Assembly: GCA_049680625.1 (NCBI GenBank)
Contig: JBAUID010000108.1
Coordinates: 1 to 64,000 of the forward strand
DNA length: 64,000 bases
Reading direction: 5' to 3'
DNA from: JAUIAI01 sp049680625
Lineage (GTDB): Bacteria > Pseudomonadota > Gammaproteobacteria > Burkholderiales > Burkholderiaceae_E
This document shows positions 34,544-43,982 of this stretch, piece after piece (within the stretch, counting starts at the first letter, position 1; the number at the start of each line of letters is the position of its first letter). The translations under genes were made by a program, and so were the position numbers. The notes below the pieces were generated by a model that worked only from the letters and a program-made list of their open reading frames with translations, was not told the DNA's origin and searched no databases.

Positions 34544-35751
34544 TGTTCCCTGACCGGGTTGTTTCAGGTATGCGCCCCACGGGCGCTCTACATCTTGGCC
34601 ATTACCACGGCGCGCTTAAAAACTGGGTGCGGTTGCAAAACGAGTATCCCTGCCTGTTTTTTGTCGCTGACTGGCATGCGTTGACCACTCACTACGAATC
34701 CACCGAGACAATCGAAGAAAGCGTCTGGGAAATGGTTATTGACTGGCTGGCTGCAGGCCTTGATCCGGAAGAGTCGATCTTGTTCATGCAGTCCCGGGTG
34801 CCCGAACATGCAGAACTTATGGTTTTGCTTTCGATGGTGACTCCGCTGGGCTGGCTTGAACGGGTGCCGACTTATAAAGATCAGCAGGAAAAACTCGCCG
34901 ATAAAGACCTCGCTACCTACGGCTTTCTTGGTTACCCACTGCTACAGACCGCGGACATTCTGATGTATCGGGCCGCCTTCGTGCCGGTTGGCGAAGACCA
35001 GGTGCCACATATCGAATTGTCTCGTGAGGTGGCCCGACGCTTTAACCATTTGTTTGGACGCGAGCCGGGTTTCGAGCAAAAGGCCAAAGACGCCATTAGA
35101 AAGCTGGGGTCAAAGCGAGCCAAGCTGTATCACCAGATGCGAACGGCATACCAGGAAGAAGGAGACGACCAGGCCTTGGAACGCGGTCGTGAACTGGTTG
35201 AGCAGGCGCAGAATCTGAGCCATGCCGATGCCGAGCGATTGTTCGGTTATCTCGAAGGCAGCCGCCGGATCATCCTTGCGGAACCGCAGGCCCTGCTGAC
35301 CGAAGCATCGCGCATGCCCGGCATCGACGGGCAAAAAATGTCCAAGAGTTATAACAACGCGATTGGCATGCGCGAGGCGCCCGAGTCAGTCGAAAAGAAA
35401 ATTCGCACGATGCAAACCGACCCGGCCAGGGTGCGTCTTACCGACCCCGGCGACCCGGCAAAATGCCCGGTATGGCCGCTGCACGAGGTCTATACCGATG
35501 AGGCAACTCACCAGTGGGTACAGGCGGGATGCAAATCAGCGGGGATTGGTTGCCTGGAGTGCAAACAGCCTGTTATCGAAGCGGTACTTGCTGAGCAGAA
35601 AGTATTCCTCGAGCGCGCCCAACCTTATATTGATGACCCAAGCCTGGTCCGCAATATTATTGCTGACGGTTGTGAGCGGGCCCGTAAGATTGCGGTTGAA
35701 ACCATGCGGGAAGTGCGTGAGGCCATGGGCTTGTCGTATGGCGGCAATTAA
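34543..35751 (+). CDS. trpS: Tryptophan-tRNA ligase
   Basis: A 402-residue class I aminoacyl-tRNA synthetase. The HIGH-like motif is GALHLGHYHG near residue 15 and the KMSKS loop is near 266. Between residues about 175 and 255 it carries an extra helical insert compared with the 330-residue E. coli enzyme, as in many beta- and gammaproteobacteria. It follows the M50 protease directly. The scpA-scpB genes that often come next are not here. Confidence 0.95.
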   Translation: MFPDRVVSGMRPTGALHLGHYHGALKNWVRLQNEYPCLFFVADWHALTTHYESTETIEESVWEMVIDWLAAGLDPEESILFMQSRVPEHAELMVLLSMVTPLGWLERVPTYKDQQEKLADKDLATYGFLGYPLLQTADILMYRAAFVPVGEDQVPHIELSREVARRFNHLFGREPGFEQKAKDAIRKLGSKRAKLYHQMRTAYQEEGDDQALERGRELVEQAQNLSHADAERLFGYLEGSRRIILAEPQALLTEASRMPGIDGQKMSKSYNNAIGMREAPESVEKKIRTMQTDPARVRLTDPGDPAKCPVWPLHEVYTDEATHQWVQAGCKSAGIGCLECKQPVIEAVLAEQKVFLERAQPYIDDPSLVRNIIADGCERARKIAVETMREVREAMGLSYGGN

Positions 35752-35920
35752 GTACGCTGGATGCCAGGAACATGGCGGATTTTCGCGGGCGACCTGAAAT
35801 TTACGATAGTTCGCGACAATCTCGCGGCGGTTCGGCTGTCGTTGACTGTTTCACAAGCGTCGGACGATCAGAACGGACGTCTGACCGTCTGAGTATGCGC
35901 CCGGTACTTACGGAGTGACT

Positions 35921-36598
35921 ATGTTTTCTCGCAAAACCATTAAGTTTTTGACTGAACTTACCAAAAACAATAACCGCGAATGGTTTGATCTGAACCGACA
36001 GCGGTATGAAGATGAAGTGCGGGAACCGGCCTTTGACTACATTCGTGCAATGCAAGAGCCCGTAGCCGCGCTATCCCCGTGTTTTATTGTTGCGGCAAAA
36101 AAATCCGGCGGTTCGCTGATGCGGGTTTTCAGGGATATACGATTCAGCAAAGACAAAACACCGTACAAAACCAATATTGGTATTCAGTTTCGGCACCGTG
36201 CCGGCAAGGATGTCCATGCGCCTGGCTTTTACCTGCATATTGAACCGGGCAATATATTCCTGGCTGCCGGCATCTGGAGCCCCGACAATTCCACACTGCA
36301 CAAAGTGCGAACCCGGATCGACGAGTATCCGGATGAATGGAAGAAGTTAAAGCGCAGCCTGATTAACAAGAGAACCGGGTTTGAGCTGCACGGTGAGTCG
36401 CTCAAAAAGGCGCCGCAGGGTTTTGCGCCAGAGCATCCGCTAATTGATGATCTGAAACGCAAGCACTACATCGCAGTGAAGCAGATTGATTCAGCAGTTG
36501 TACTAGGGGAGGCCGCGCCTGAAAATACCATCGCTCTGTTTAATAAGGCGGCACCCCTGGTAAGGTTTATCTGCAAGGCAAACGATCTGGATTTCTGA
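35921..36598 (+). CDS. DUF2461 family protein
   Basis: A 225-residue protein matching the DUF2461/TIGR02453 family (FLTELTKNNNREWFDLNR at the start, DIRFSKDKTPYKTNIGIQF near 65, PGFYLHIEPG near 91 and AAGIWSPD near 107). The biochemical role is unknown. The ATG at 35921 has GGAG five bases upstream, and the GTG at 35915 is less likely. It stands alone, convergent with the signalling gene at 36659. Confidence 0.8.
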   Translation: MFSRKTIKFLTELTKNNNREWFDLNRQRYEDEVREPAFDYIRAMQEPVAALSPCFIVAAKKSGGSLMRVFRDIRFSKDKTPYKTNIGIQFRHRAGKDVHAPGFYLHIEPGNIFLAAGIWSPDNSTLHKVRTRIDEYPDEWKKLKRSLINKRTGFELHGESLKKAPQGFAPEHPLIDDLKRKHYIAVKQIDSAVVLGEAAPENTIALFNKAAPLVRFICKANDLDF

Positions 36599-36635
36599 TC
36601 GCCTGGATTTGTGAGTAACTGCCAGTAACTGCCAG

Positions 36636-36662
36636 CTGACCAGGCTGCAGGGCCTTGGTCAG
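36636..36662. terminator. Hairpin at the junction of two convergent genes
   Basis: CTGACCA and TGGTCAG pair around a 13-base loop that itself holds GGC...GCC. It overlaps the last codon of the gene on the minus strand. No U-run follows on either strand. Immediately before it, agtaactgcc is repeated twice (36614-36633). Confidence 0.3.
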
Positions 36663-39520
36663 GCCGCGTCCTGCCGGGCCCCGGGTTCAATCGGGTTTCT
36701 TGGTTTCGAGCCCACCAGGTGCATGCGCCGCAAATCCGGCAGGGAATCCAAAAAGTCTTTTAGCTCACTGAACGCAATCGGTTCGCAGATCAGAGCACCC
36801 TGCATCACATCACAATTCAATTCTCGCAGGCCGCGCATTTCTTTGGCTGTTTCAACTCCTTCGGCCATCGCTTGCATGCCCAGCTTCGCAGCCAGCGTGG
36901 TCACGGCTTGCACAATGGCGGCATTACCGCGGTCGTCAGGCAGGTTGGTGACAAAGGCTCGATCAATTTTCAGCCCGTCCACCGGCAGGTTCTTGATGTA
37001 GCTCAACGAGGCGTAGCCGGTACCGAAGTTATCGATAATGACTTTTATGCCCAGGCGGCGCAGTTCTGAAATCAGGCTGACGGTGCGCTCAGGGTTTTCG
37101 ATGAACGATGACTCGGTCAACTCCAGGCGCAGCAATTGTGGCGGAAAATCTTTTTCTTCAATCAGGTTGAATATGTTTTCCACGAAACCATCTTCGGCCA
37201 GTTGGCGAACCGAAATGTTGACACTGACTGCCAGGTCGTCATAGCGGTCCAGGCCAAGCCGGGTGCGGTCTTCGATCGCGCGGCGGATTGCCCAAAAACC
37301 GATTTCGCGGATCAGGTTACTTTGCTCAGCAACCGGCAAAAATCGCTCGGGTCGCAATAAACCAAGCGACGGATGTCGCCAGCGCAGCAAACCTTCGATG
37401 GATAGCACCTTACGCTGACTGACATCCAGCACCGGTTGATAGAACAGTTCGACTTCGTTGCGTTGCATGGCCATCGGCATTTCGGCGGCCAGTTGCAATT
37501 GCTCAGACCGTTCTGCGTCACGAAGATCACCCGAGAAAAAGCGTACGTCGTTTCGACCCTCGGTCTTCACCTGGTACATCGCTGCGTCAGCGGCTTTGAT
37601 GAGTTGTGCGCCTTCATTGCTGTCGTCAGGGGCCATTGCGACTCCAATCGATGCGGACAAAAAGTAGGCACGCTCAGCTAAGATCAGCGGCTTTTCAATC
37701 GCCGTGAGAATTTTCCGTGCGATGCTTTCCACTTCACTGCGGCCATCCGGGTTTTTTATAATGGCAACAAACTCGTCACCGCCGAGGCGTCCGGCAGTGT
37801 CCCCCTCGGGCAGGGCGTCAGCAATGCGGCGCGCGACCTCGATCAAGGCTTTGTCGCCGGTACTGTGGCCCAGAGTGTCATTAATGATTTTATAGCGGTC
37901 CAGGTCGATATAACAGACAGCCAGTGATTGTTTTTGCCGCAGTAATGAGTCGAGTTGCTCACCAATGTAGATGCGGTTTGGTAATCCCGTGAGTGCATCA
38001 TGTTGTGACGCATGACGCAGTTGGGCTTCAGCGCTGGTGCGTTGTAAGTACAATGACAGGCTGCGCGACAGTACGGCGGCAATTTCGCCCAGAAACTGAT
38101 CGCCTTTGAATCCAACCCGCGCAAGGAACAACAAGGTACTGGAGGCATCACCGTTTTCGTCGGTAATCGGCGCAACGAACGCAGCTTCGGCGCCAAGCTC
38201 TTTTAAGCCATAGCGCTTGGCGAAATCTCTTTCCCGTCGGGCCTGACGAATCCACAGGGCTTTGCCGGTTTCCCAGACCCGGGTTTCAATGGATTTGTCG
38301 TTAACCGGCATGGTGCGCGGCAGGTTGAGCACCATGCGGGTAAATTCCGGATAGCCCCAGCGCTCGTGGACAGTACTGCGATTGTCGTGTCGCACCAGGC
38401 GCAGGCCCCCAAGCCAGCCGAGCTTGCCGCACACGGTAATAATAATGGCGGTGATCACTTTGTCCGGGTCGGTTTGCTCGCGCATGATCGCCGCAATATC
38501 ACCGTCAAGTTCGAGCAACATACGTTGCTGTTTTTCCCGGGTGATGTTGTGGCCAGTGCCGCGATAGCCGGCAAAGGCATTGCGTTCATCAAAAACCGGT
38601 CGGCCACTGATCGACAGGTGATGCAGGTTACCCTCGTCATCTACCCGGGTGTATTCGAAGCCTTCAAACGGTCGGTGCTCGGCAAGCGCGGTTTTCAGGT
38701 AAGACCAGTCGGTGGGCAATGCATCGGGCAAGTCGTTGTCCCAGCGCCGACGGCCTACAATATTTCGAGCCCATTTGCCCAGCACAGCATCGACGCTATC
38801 GGATACGTAGGTAATGCGGTCTTGGGTATCACTCTCCCAGACCCAGTCTGAACTAAGCAGCGTCAGATCGCGGAACTTGGCTTCACTGGCGGCCAGTTGG
38901 CGCTGCATGGCGCGCATGCCGGAAATATCCTGAACCGTACCTTCCACCCGGATGGTTTTTCCGCCTGCGTTTTGCACGGGCCGCGCGACGCTGCGCATCC
39001 AGCGCTCGGTGCCGTTGTGATCGATGAACCGGTATTCAACTTTTACTTCTGATTTACGCCGGATTGCGCGCCGGTGCACATCGGTCCAGCGTTTGCGATC
39101 GTCGGTATGAATGCAATCGACAAAGTCGTCGAGTGCCGGTTCGCCAGCGGCCGGATCGAGTGCAAAAACACGAAACGCACCCGGACTGAAGCTGAGGGTG
39201 CGTCGCTGCAGATTCAGGCCCCACAAGCCCAGGGCCGCCATCTTCTCGCCGGTTTCATGCTGGGCCCGCAGGCGCTGCAAGGCGTTGACATGCTGATGAT
39301 GGTCACGCAATTGGGCGTTGCGCATGGTCAGTGCCGCGAGCAGAACACAACACATGGAAATTGCCGCCACCAGCACGGCACCGTAGATGCCGGCTTGCAG
39401 GGCAGCAATCACGGTGGCGAGAATCGCCAGGCAGGCCAGACCAATCGCAATACGTCGCGCACGCCTGCTGTCGATTTTGCCCGGCTGGCTGGGCTTGAGG
39501 AGTTGGTCGAATAGATGCAT
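36659..39520 (-). CDS. PAS-PAS-GAF-GGDEF-EAL cyclic-di-GMP signalling protein
   Basis: A 953-residue membrane-bound protein. Two N-terminal membrane segments (about 23-70) precede two PAS domains (about 90-205 and 210-340), a GAF-like domain (about 345-500), GGDEF (about 505-665) and EAL (about 680-935). The diguanylate-cyclase site is intact (GRLGGDEF). The inhibitory RxxD site before it is missing (PEGD). In the EAL domain the signature reads EGLLRW rather than EALLRW, and DDFGTG is changed to DNFGTG, losing one metal-ligand aspartate. NISVRQL, ELTES, LKIDRAFV and EGVET are kept. It probably senses redox state or a small ligand. Confidence 0.92.
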   Translation of the reverse strand: MHLFDQLLKPSQPGKIDSRRARRIAIGLACLAILATVIAALQAGIYGAVLVAAISMCCVLLAALTMRNAQLRDHHQHVNALQRLRAQHETGEKMAALGLWGLNLQRRTLSFSPGAFRVFALDPAAGEPALDDFVDCIHTDDRKRWTDVHRRAIRRKSEVKVEYRFIDHNGTERWMRSVARPVQNAGGKTIRVEGTVQDISGMRAMQRQLAASEAKFRDLTLLSSDWVWESDTQDRITYVSDSVDAVLGKWARNIVGRRRWDNDLPDALPTDWSYLKTALAEHRPFEGFEYTRVDDEGNLHHLSISGRPVFDERNAFAGYRGTGHNITREKQQRMLLELDGDIAAIMREQTDPDKVITAIIITVCGKLGWLGGLRLVRHDNRSTVHERWGYPEFTRMVLNLPRTMPVNDKSIETRVWETGKALWIRQARRERDFAKRYGLKELGAEAAFVAPITDENGDASSTLLFLARVGFKGDQFLGEIAAVLSRSLSLYLQRTSAEAQLRHASQHDALTGLPNRIYIGEQLDSLLRQKQSLAVCYIDLDRYKIINDTLGHSTGDKALIEVARRIADALPEGDTAGRLGGDEFVAIIKNPDGRSEVESIARKILTAIEKPLILAERAYFLSASIGVAMAPDDSNEGAQLIKAADAAMYQVKTEGRNDVRFFSGDLRDAERSEQLQLAAEMPMAMQRNEVELFYQPVLDVSQRKVLSIEGLLRWRHPSLGLLRPERFLPVAEQSNLIREIGFWAIRRAIEDRTRLGLDRYDDLAVSVNISVRQLAEDGFVENIFNLIEEKDFPPQLLRLELTESSFIENPERTVSLISELRRLGIKVIIDNFGTGYASLSYIKNLPVDGLKIDRAFVTNLPDDRGNAAIVQAVTTLAAKLGMQAMAEGVETAKEMRGLRELNCDVMQGALICEPIAFSELKDFLDSLPDLRRMHLVGSKPRNPIEPGARQDAA

Positions 39521-39792
39521 GTCTGGCCCGGTTCAATTCATTATCTACTGATGACTGCATGGATGTGACGAATCGCGCACATTTCGCCACAATCAGTAGC
39601 AAAGCAGTCGCCGCGGCGAATATCTCCAGCCCGCTGGAACAAGGCGAAATCTGCGCGGAATGCTCACCACGTACCCAATGCCGTGTTGGTCGTGTCGGAT
39701 TACTAAACACAAAAAGATATGCGTGCATGCGCCGGGTTCGCCGATGGGGCCAGCGACGACAGCCAATTTGTACACTACTTACGAGAACTGCC

Positions 39793-40368
39793 ATGCCATT
39801 AGCATCACCCAGCCATGACCAAAACCAGCCATTATCCTGGGTTGTTCGCTGGCTAACTGTCCTGAAAAAATCTGTGCCCAAGCCCAGAGTGCTTGATTTT
39901 GCGGCCGGCTCGGGACGGCATGCGCGATACGCCGCCGGCCTCGAATGTACCGTTATCGCTGCCGATCGCGACGCTGCGGCGCTTGAGCAGATTGGGACTG
40001 GTGTGCAGCTTATCTGCACCGACCTCGAGGCTGAGCCCTGGCCTTTTGAGGCCGGCACCTTCGATGCCGTTGTGGTGACCAATTTTTTGCACCGGCCAAG
40101 GCTTGATGCCCTGGCTGGTCTGCTCGCCCCCGGCGGCTGGCTGATCTACCAGACGTTTGCCGCCGGCAATGCCGCATTTGGCCGCCCGTCAAACCCGGAT
40201 TTTTTGTTACAACCCGGTGAGTTGCTTGGTTTCGCCGAACGTACCGGGCTGCAGGTGACGGCCTATGAGCACGGCCGGGTGGGCGAGCCGGCGCCTGCCG
40301 TCGTGCAGCGAATCGCAGGCTGGCGTGCACTGTCTGCCGAGGCTGACGGCCCGCCGGCGCTGAACTGA
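39793..40368 (+). CDS. Class I SAM-dependent methyltransferase
   Basis: A 191-residue Rossmann-fold methyltransferase. Motif I is VLDFAAGSGRHARYAA (about 36), the acidic loop is VIAADRD, and motif post-I is FDAVVVTNFLHRP (about 95). LAPGGWLIYQTFA follows as the usual beta-strand 5. The target is unknown. The start at 39793 (MPLASPS) follows a weak GAGAA site. The longer frame from 39559 would add 78 residues of low-similarity sequence. It is upstream of dapA by about 100 bases. Confidence 0.78.
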   Translation: MPLASPSHDQNQPLSWVVRWLTVLKKSVPKPRVLDFAAGSGRHARYAAGLECTVIAADRDAAALEQIGTGVQLICTDLEAEPWPFEAGTFDAVVVTNFLHRPRLDALAGLLAPGGWLIYQTFAAGNAAFGRPSNPDFLLQPGELLGFAERTGLQVTAYEHGRVGEPAPAVVQRIAGWRALSAEADGPPALN

Positions 40369-40469
40369 AACCGGGTTATCGGGCTGTTTATCATTGGATA
40401 TCGGCAGGGTCGTGATGGTTCCGGGCATCCGGGCTAGAATGGACGCTTTATTGACATAGCGTGCGCCCC

Positions 40470-41354
40470 ATGATCAAAGGAAGCATGGTAGCGGTGGTCA
40501 GTCCGATGCATGAGGACGAATCAATCGACTACGACAGTTATCGACGCCTGCTCGACTGGCATATTGAACAAGGAACAGCCGCCATTGTTGCGGTGGGTAC
40601 GACTGGCGAATCGCCAACGGTAACCCCGGAAGAGCATCTCGAGCTTATCCGGGTTGCCGTTGAACAAGTGGCCGGCCGTATTCCGGTCATCGCCGGGACC
40701 GGTGGTAACTCAACCCGCGAGGCGATAGAACTGACTGTGGGTGCGCGTGAACGCGGCGCCGATTTGACCTTGCAGGTTGTGCCTTACTACAACAAACCGT
40801 CGCAGGACGGCTTGTACCGGCACTTTCGTGCGGTGGCCGAGCAGGGGGAATTACCGGTGATTCTGTATAACGTGCCAGGGCGCACTGTTGCCGACCTGTC
40901 CAACGACACCATCATGCGGCTGTCCGAAATTCCCAATATCGTTGGTCTGAAAGACGCCACAGGTGATATTCCGCGCGGTTCAGAGTTGATGGCGCGCCTG
41001 CCGGCTGATTTTGGTGTGTATAGCGGTAACGACGATTCCGCGCTTGCCCTGATGTCCATGGGTAGTCATGGCGTTATATCAGTGACCGCCAACGTGGCAC
41101 CGGGCCAAATGGCGGCAATGTGCAAGGCTGCACTCGAAGGCAACTGGGCTGAAGCCCGGCGCCTGAATGATTTATTGTTACCTCTGCACTTGAATTTGTT
41201 TGTTGAAGCCAATCCGATTCCGGTGAAATGGGCGCTTGCTGAAATGGGTATGATGCCAGCCGGTATCCGCCTGCCAATGACGCCGCTGGCTGCATCGCTC
41301 AAAGAACCAGTTGCGGCGGCGCTAAAATCGGCTGGTGTAATGCCTTCCGCGTAG
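40470..41354 (+). CDS. dapA: 4-hydroxy-tetrahydrodipicolinate synthase
   Basis: A 294-residue class I aldolase that joins pyruvate and aspartate semialdehyde, the first step of diaminopimelate and lysine synthesis. Visible motifs are VGTTGESPT (about 42), PYYNKPSQDGLYRHF (about 107), YNVPGRT (about 133) and the Schiff-base lysine in GLKDATGD (about 161). The start is ATG at 40470, nine bases after an in-frame GTG. It supplies lysine that the lysine 2,3-aminomutase-like enzyme at 54635 could use. It is followed by bamC after 61 bases, the classic dapA-bamC pair. Confidence 0.96.
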   Translation: MIKGSMVAVVSPMHEDESIDYDSYRRLLDWHIEQGTAAIVAVGTTGESPTVTPEEHLELIRVAVEQVAGRIPVIAGTGGNSTREAIELTVGARERGADLTLQVVPYYNKPSQDGLYRHFRAVAEQGELPVILYNVPGRTVADLSNDTIMRLSEIPNIVGLKDATGDIPRGSELMARLPADFGVYSGNDDSALALMSMGSHGVISVTANVAPGQMAAMCKAALEGNWAEARRLNDLLLPLHLNLFVEANPIPVKWALAEMGMMPAGIRLPMTPLAASLKEPVAAALKSAGVMPSA

Positions 41355-41415
41355 CCAGCGCGACCCCCGTGTTGCCGGGCCCTGGCAACCACCATTAAAA
41401 AAACAATAGTTCCTC

Positions 41416-42540
41416 ATGACTGTCATAAGTGTTCGTTCCAGCCTGATTATTATTTCGGTGTGCGCCCTGGCGCTCAGCGCCTGCTCTGCGACGGGCTCCG
41501 GCCAGGATGCCGAGTACCGGTCTGCGGGCTCTCGTCCACCGTTGGACATACCTCCCGACCTGGTTACGCCGACGTCGAATGACCGCTACCAGATTCCGGA
41601 GCCGGGTAAAACCACCACGCTGTCTCAATACGAACGCAGCCAACGTGATAAATCCGCGCAGACTTCAGCGCTGACCCCCAGCTTCAGCCAGGTGGCAATG
41701 GAACGATCGGGCCAGCTGCGCTGGCTGCGGGTGAACTTACCAGCCGACCAGGTTTGGCAACGGGTGCGCGAGTTCTGGCTCGACAGTGGTTTTCTGATCA
41801 GTGAGGAATCAGCAGAAACTGGCGTGATGCAGACCGACTGGGCCGAAAAAACGGCCAAGATTTCAGGCGGTTTGATCCGCGATAGCCTTTCCAGGGTGTT
41901 CGGGACACGTTATTCAACGTCCGAACGTGATGCTTTCCGCTCCCGCCTCGAGTCTGTCGACGGTGGCACCGAGGTTTACATCAGTCATCGCGGCATGGAA
42001 GAAGTGTTTACCAACGACACGCAGGACGGCAATACAAAGTGGCAGCCGCGTCCTACCGATCATCAATTGGAGGTCGAGTTTTTGCGCCGATTGATGACCT
42101 TCCTCGGAATATCCGTGGAGGACGCCACAAAAGCAGTGGCGAGCACGACTGGAGAGGCAACCCCGTTGGCGACAATGGTTGAAGGACAGGGTATGGTCGG
42201 GATACTACGAATTAACGAGGGTTTTGATCGGGCCTGGCGCCGCATTGGCCTGGCTCTGGACAGAGGCAGCTTCACTGTCGAGGACAGAAACCGGGCCGAG
42301 GGCACCTACTTTGTTCGATACATCGATACCGATAAAGCCAAAGATAAATCCGGCTTCTTCAGTAACTTGTTTGGTGGCGAAAAGCCGGCTGATGCGGTGA
42401 AATATCAGATTATGGTCACTGCCGCAGGAGATAAAACGGATGTTTCGGTCAAAGCTGGTGAAGCGCCAGCCACGGCCACGGCCAGTGACGAGACAAGCCG
42501 CCGCATTCTGGCTGTTATTCAGGAAAAGCTAGGCAACTGA
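41416..42540 (+). CDS. bamC: Outer membrane protein assembly factor BamC
   Basis: A 374-residue lipoprotein of the BAM complex, which inserts beta-barrel proteins into the outer membrane. The signal peptide ends in lipobox LALSAC (Cys about residue 23). After a disordered N-terminal region (RPPLDIPPDLVTPTSNDRYQIPE, positions about 36-58) come two helix-grip domains, the second ending with TASDETSRRILAVIQEKL. BamC is limited to gamma- and betaproteobacteria, and its place after dapA supports the gammaproteobacterial assignment. Confidence 0.93.
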   Translation: MTVISVRSSLIIISVCALALSACSATGSGQDAEYRSAGSRPPLDIPPDLVTPTSNDRYQIPEPGKTTTLSQYERSQRDKSAQTSALTPSFSQVAMERSGQLRWLRVNLPADQVWQRVREFWLDSGFLISEESAETGVMQTDWAEKTAKISGGLIRDSLSRVFGTRYSTSERDAFRSRLESVDGGTEVYISHRGMEEVFTNDTQDGNTKWQPRPTDHQLEVEFLRRLMTFLGISVEDATKAVASTTGEATPLATMVEGQGMVGILRINEGFDRAWRRIGLALDRGSFTVEDRNRAEGTYFVRYIDTDKAKDKSGFFSNLFGGEKPADAVKYQIMVTAAGDKTDVSVKAGEAPATATASDETSRRILAVIQEKLGN

Positions 42541-42636
42541 TAGCACTGGCATCTGTTAAACTAAAACCTAACAAGAACGCGTCAAATTACTGATAAATAA
42601 AGGTTTGCTGGTACGGCGCGGCGGCAAACAGGCGGA

Positions 42637-43422
42637 ATGATGAGATTTGCCAGTCTGGGCAGTGGCAGTGAGGGAAATGCGTTGGTTGTGCAGTCACGCG
42701 ATGGTGCGTGCACAACCACGATTCTGATCGACTGCGGCTTCGGAATAAAGGCCGCGCGGGCGCGGATGCAGGGCATCAATATTGATCCGGATGATCTTGA
42801 TGCCATCCTGATTACCCATGAACACGCCGATCACATTGGTGGTGCGTTCCGGGTCGGGGCTGCCCACGAAGTGCCAGTTTTCCTCACACATGGCACCTGG
42901 TTGGCCAGTAAAGCGGCGGCCAAAGATAAAGCCACCTGCGAGATTATTTCTCCCGATGTGCGGTTTACAGTTGGTGGCCTGTCAATCATGCCAGTGCCTG
43001 TACCCCACGATGCCCGTGAGCCAGTGCAATTTGTTGTCGACGACGGCCGGGTGCGCTTTGGCATGCTGACTGATCTGGGCCATGGAACGCCGCATGTCGC
43101 GCGCGAGTTTTCGTCGCTTGATGCGCTGGTGCTTGAATGTAATCACGATGCCGATATGCTGGCCGGCAATGCGAGCTATCCGATGTCGCTTAAGCGTCGC
43201 ATCAGTGGCCCGTTTGGTCATTTATCCAATGATGCAGCTGGCCAGTTGCTCAGCCAGCTTGATTACTCGCGCCTGAAGCGATTTGCGGCGGCACATTTGT
43301 CGGTAAAGAACAATAAGCCCGAACTGGCGCGGGCCGCCCTGGCAGCGGTTTTAGACAGTCAGCCTCTTGATATTGAAATTGCCGACCAGGCCAATGGCCT
43401 GGCGTGGTCGGCAATTTCCTGA
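42637..43422 (+). CDS. MBL-fold metallohydrolase (YycJ/WalJ type)
   Basis: A 261-residue metallo-beta-lactamase-fold protein with ASLGSGSEGNALVV at the N-terminus and the metal motif ILITHEHADHIGG (about 56). Later ligands are the His in VPVPHD, the Asp in MLTDLGH and the His in AAHLSVKNN. This set fits the YycJ/WalJ group, which are probably DNA- or RNA-processing phosphodiesterases. It follows bamC and is convergent with the lipoprotein gene at 43437, with only 14 bases between. Confidence 0.85.
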   Translation: MMRFASLGSGSEGNALVVQSRDGACTTTILIDCGFGIKAARARMQGINIDPDDLDAILITHEHADHIGGAFRVGAAHEVPVFLTHGTWLASKAAAKDKATCEIISPDVRFTVGGLSIMPVPVPHDAREPVQFVVDDGRVRFGMLTDLGHGTPHVAREFSSLDALVLECNHDADMLAGNASYPMSLKRRISGPFGHLSNDAAGQLLSQLDYSRLKRFAAAHLSVKNNKPELARAALAAVLDSQPLDIEIADQANGLAWSAIS

Positions 43423-43436
43423 GCAACTAAACCAGC

Positions 43437-43982
43437 TTAATTTGTTGCCGGCTTAACCACTTCTTTAGCGGCTTCAACCGCTTTTTCGGCGGCGTCTTTG
43501 GCGGCGGTTGACGCGGTTGAACCCGCGCTGGCGGCGGCGCCAGCTGCATCAGTCGCTTTTGTCTTGGCGGCTTCCACGGCATTGCCAGCGGCTTCTTTGG
43601 ATTTATCCATGGCTGCGCCTGCGACTTCTTTCGACTTGTCCATCGCTGCGCCTGCGACTTCTTTCGACTTGTCCATGGCTGCGCCAGCGGCTTCTTTGGT
43701 TTTGTCCACAGCGGCCGCGGCCGCATCTTTTGCCTTGCCAGCAACATCCTTGGCAGCATCAACAGCGCCCGCTGTTGCGTCTTTGGCCTTGTCCATTGCT
43801 TCTTTGGCTGTCCCGGCAGCAGCGCCGGCGGCTTCTTTGGCTTTGTCAACAGCGGTTCCGGCCGCGTCTTTTACTTCGCTGGCGGTGTCTTTGGCCTTGT
43901 CCATGGTGTCGGTGACTTCATCTTTACTGCACGCGCCCAGGGCAACCACGAGGATTGGGATCAGAATGAGTGACTTGTTCAT
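43437..43982 (-). CDS. LEA-like repetitive alanine/lysine lipoprotein
   Basis: A 181-residue lipoprotein (lipobox VVALGAC, Cys about residue 18). The rest is built of repeating 11-residue units such as AMDKSKEVAGA. It is almost wholly A, K, D, E, G, V and T, without aromatic residues, and should form an amphipathic or naturally unfolded helix. Group 3 late embryogenesis abundant (LEA) and apolipoprotein-like proteins have this 11-residue period and protect membranes or proteins during drying or osmotic shock. That role is inferred here. The ribosome site GGAG precedes the ATG. At the DNA level the unit is near-identical over three or four copies. Confidence 0.75.
   Translation of the reverse strand: MNKSLILIPILVVALGACSKDEVTDTMDKAKDTASEVKDAAGTAVDKAKEAAGAAAGTAKEAMDKAKDATAGAVDAAKDVAGKAKDAAAAAVDKTKEAAGAAMDKSKEVAGAAMDKSKEVAGAAMDKSKEAAGNAVEAAKTKATDAAGAAASAGSTASTAAKDAAEKAVEAAKEVVKPATN
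43581..43712 (-). repeat. 33-base tandem coding repeats in the LEA-like lipoprotein gene
   Basis: Residues 91-134 are four 11-residue units, the middle ones almost base-identical. Such repeats can change copy number by slippage or recombination without shifting the frame. Confidence 0.7.

Noticed and set aside
40431..40469. Promoter for dapA with TAGAAT at 40435-40440
   Set aside because: No acceptable -35 element lies 16-18 bases upstream, so only a lone -10-like box is present.
43581..43712. Regular 33-base repeats that could be taken for a CRISPR array
   Set aside because: They are contiguous coding repeats with no spacers and no cas genes nearby.
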